Assembly (NCBI GenBank): GCA_002359085.1
Contig: DEQB01000082.1
Span: forward strand, 1 to 7,486
Length of the DNA: 7,486 nt
Direction: 5' to 3'
From: Erysipelothrix sp. UBA3377
Lineage (GTDB): Bacteria > Bacillota_I > Bacilli_A > Erysipelotrichales > Erysipelotrichaceae
This document shows positions 6,452 through 7,486 of this stretch, piece after piece. Each line of letters starts with the position of its first letter. The first letter of the stretch is position 1. Under the pieces are notes generated by a model. The model did no database searches. It was not told the origin of the DNA and saw only the letters and a list, made by a program, of their open reading frames with translations. The translations under genes and the position numbers were made by a program.

Positions 6452-6730
6452 ATGAATACAAGTCAACAATACATACAACTCTTAATAACCATTAGATTAA
6501 GAAAACTACATCAAGAAGGTTTTGCGAATGTACGATTCAATGATTTGGAACGTATTTTTGCTTCTTATGTATTTAAAAGAAACAAACCAAAGCATTTAAA
6601 TATTTTAACGGATCGGATTTTGAATATTTCAGCTGATGAAATCATTCGCTATCTTTCTTTGGATGCCAGCGTAAGTGTGAAAAAAACATCGCTGGGTGAA
6701 ATATTACAGGGAGTTATCAATGAAAGTTAA
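6452..6730 (+). CDS. ComN-like post-transcriptional regulator family protein
   Basis: A small soluble protein of 92 residues with no membrane helix or signal peptide. The order of features resembles ComN (YrzD) of Bacillus subtilis and its family: an N-terminal Y-x-x-L helix, KLHQEGFANVRFNDLERIF (19-37), a basic KRNKPKHLN segment, then ILNISADEIIRYLSLDA (56-72), which aligns with the family's DIL-x-LS-x-x-x-YM-x-YLT-x-x-A pattern. ComN acts after transcription on comE mRNA and interacts with DivIVA in B. subtilis; here the role is unknown. ATG 6452 has AGAGGTG (6441-6447) just upstream. An in-frame TTG at 6416 is rejected because it lies before the promoter. The next gene, SecF-like, overlaps it by 11 nt. 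The family call comes from recalled motif patterns without an alignment. Confidence 0.7.
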   Translation: MNTSQQYIQLLITIRLRKLHQEGFANVRFNDLERIFASYVFKRNKPKHLNILTDRILNISADEIIRYLSLDASVSVKKTSLGEILQGVINES

Positions 6731-7486
6731 AAAGTACACAGGACTCATCATCATTTTGATTGTGTTGGTTTCACTGTTGAGTAATTTATTACTCAATTCG
6801 AAATCTTTAAATTTTGGTGTGGGTTTCGGTCGTAAAATGTCTATCATTACGACCTCTGTGGAAGACAATGACAGCTTCAAAGATTTTAAAGATAACTTGC
6901 CGAGATATAAAGCAGAGTTATCTGTTTATGAAGTGGAGGAAGGTCTTTCTCTGATTCAAATTGAAAGTACAGGGGACATGTCTTTGATTTACAATTCTTT
7001 TTTAAGACAAGTTTCAGATATTGAAGTGCTCGAAGTGGGAACCTTTGGTTCCATAACCAACGTAAATCAAACGATTTCTAACATGCAGCTTTATTTTACG
7101 CTGTTCTTTTTAGTTTTTGTTGCTATCTGGTTTTACCAATTTGGGCTGTTGGGACTCATCCTTTCCTTGTTGGGTTCTTTAATGGTCTTTCTACCCGTCT
7201 TCATAGGCAATGCCTATAACTTTATCTTAAATGTGCATACATGGTATGTCTTTGTGTGTGTATATATTCTGGTCATTAATTACTTCTCTTGGCTTTTGGA
7301 TAAAATATACATTCGAGAATCAGTGAAAGTCTTGGCGCAGTCTACCTTTATGTTTAGTTTCCTGTTTGTATTAATGGGACTGGTGTTTCATTATTTGGAT
7401 CCAATCTTTAAGGGTGCTGTATTTTATGTCATTGCGATTTCTATTTTGTTTGTGATTTTGAGTGGTTTGATTCAATTTGGGTTACA
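6720..7486 (+). CDS. SecF-like (SecD/SecF family) membrane protein, 3' end beyond window
   Basis: The frame starts at ATG 6720, 6 nt after AGGGAG (6708-6713), and stays open to the window end, giving 255 residues so far. One N-terminal transmembrane helix (about 7-25) is followed by an extracytoplasmic domain of about 95 residues (27-121). Five more helices lie at about 122-139, 143-163, 173-193, 205-225 and 232-254. This is the SecF topology; SecF uses the proton gradient to help pull proteins through SecYEG. LNFGVGFGRKMSI (30-42) sits where SecF has its DF-x-GG segment. EVGTFGSI (105-112) recalls the VGP segment before TM2, and INYFSWLLDKIYIRES (186-201) recalls the YSINDTIVVFDRIRE signature. 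The match is weak: the GG pair and HD pair are absent and DRIRE is altered. A different small RND-type protein is possible. Confidence 0.6.
   Translation, partial: MKVKKYTGLIIILIVLVSLLSNLLLNSKSLNFGVGFGRKMSIITTSVEDNDSFKDFKDNLPRYKAELSVYEVEEGLSLIQIESTGDMSLIYNSFLRQVSDIEVLEVGTFGSITNVNQTISNMQLYFTLFFLVFVAIWFYQFGLLGLILSLLGSLMVFLPVFIGNAYNFILNVHTWYVFVCVYILVINYFSWLLDKIYIRESVKVLAQSTFMFSFLFVLMGLVFHYLDPIFKGAVFYVIAISILFVILSGLIQFGL

Noticed and set aside
1..7486. Mobile element, CRISPR array, tRNA, riboswitch or horizontally acquired island
   Set aside because: No transposase or integrase frame, no regularly spaced palindromic repeats, no tRNA-like arms, and base composition looks even along the window; the only array is the 40-bp MraZ operator.

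Overview
The window is a stretch of low-G+C Firmicutes-type chromosome whose core is a compact division and cell wall (dcw) cluster, all on the + strand. Gene content, A/T-rich codon use, a PASTA-bearing class B penicillin-binding protein and a ComN-like/SecF-like pair point to Bacillota. The divergent MraY and the short cluster without spoVD fit an Erysipelotrichia-like, non-sporulating lineage, but that placement is inference from sequence feel, not a search.

Layout: (1) 2-187 is the C-terminal end of a multispanning membrane protein, most like the MurJ/MviN/SpoVB flippase superfamily. (2) 188-352 is intergenic. It holds a rho-independent terminator, an extended -10 promoter and four 10-bp tandem repeats with a GTGG core that look like the MraZ operator. 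(3) 353-6397 holds mraZ, rsmH (mraW), ftsL, a PBP2B/PBP2x-type transpeptidase gene (pbpB), mraY and murD. They are packed with overlaps of 1-8 nt or gaps of 2-11 nt, so they read as one translationally coupled operon. (4) 6391-6414 is a strong terminator whose stem contains the murD stop codon. (5) A second extended -10 promoter at 6427-6435 drives a 92-residue ComN-like protein (6452-6730). An SecF-like six-TM protein overlaps it by 11 nt and runs off the window (6720-7486).

How the genes work together: MurD (cytoplasmic UDP-MurNAc-Ala-D-Glu synthesis) and MraY (lipid I synthesis) supply lipid II. A MurJ-like protein may flip it, and the class B PBP cross-links it at the septum with FtsL as divisome scaffold. 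RsmH methylates 16S rRNA, and MraZ is the likely autoregulator of the operon.

I see no mobile element, CRISPR array, tRNA or rRNA. Most of the window is conserved core genome. The points that deserve a second look are the four-box MraZ operator running from the -10 into the RBS, the MraY that lacks two of the three histidines of its HHH motif and has a divergent first cytoplasmic motif, the short dcw cluster closed by a terminator, and the ComN-like/degenerate SecF-like pair.
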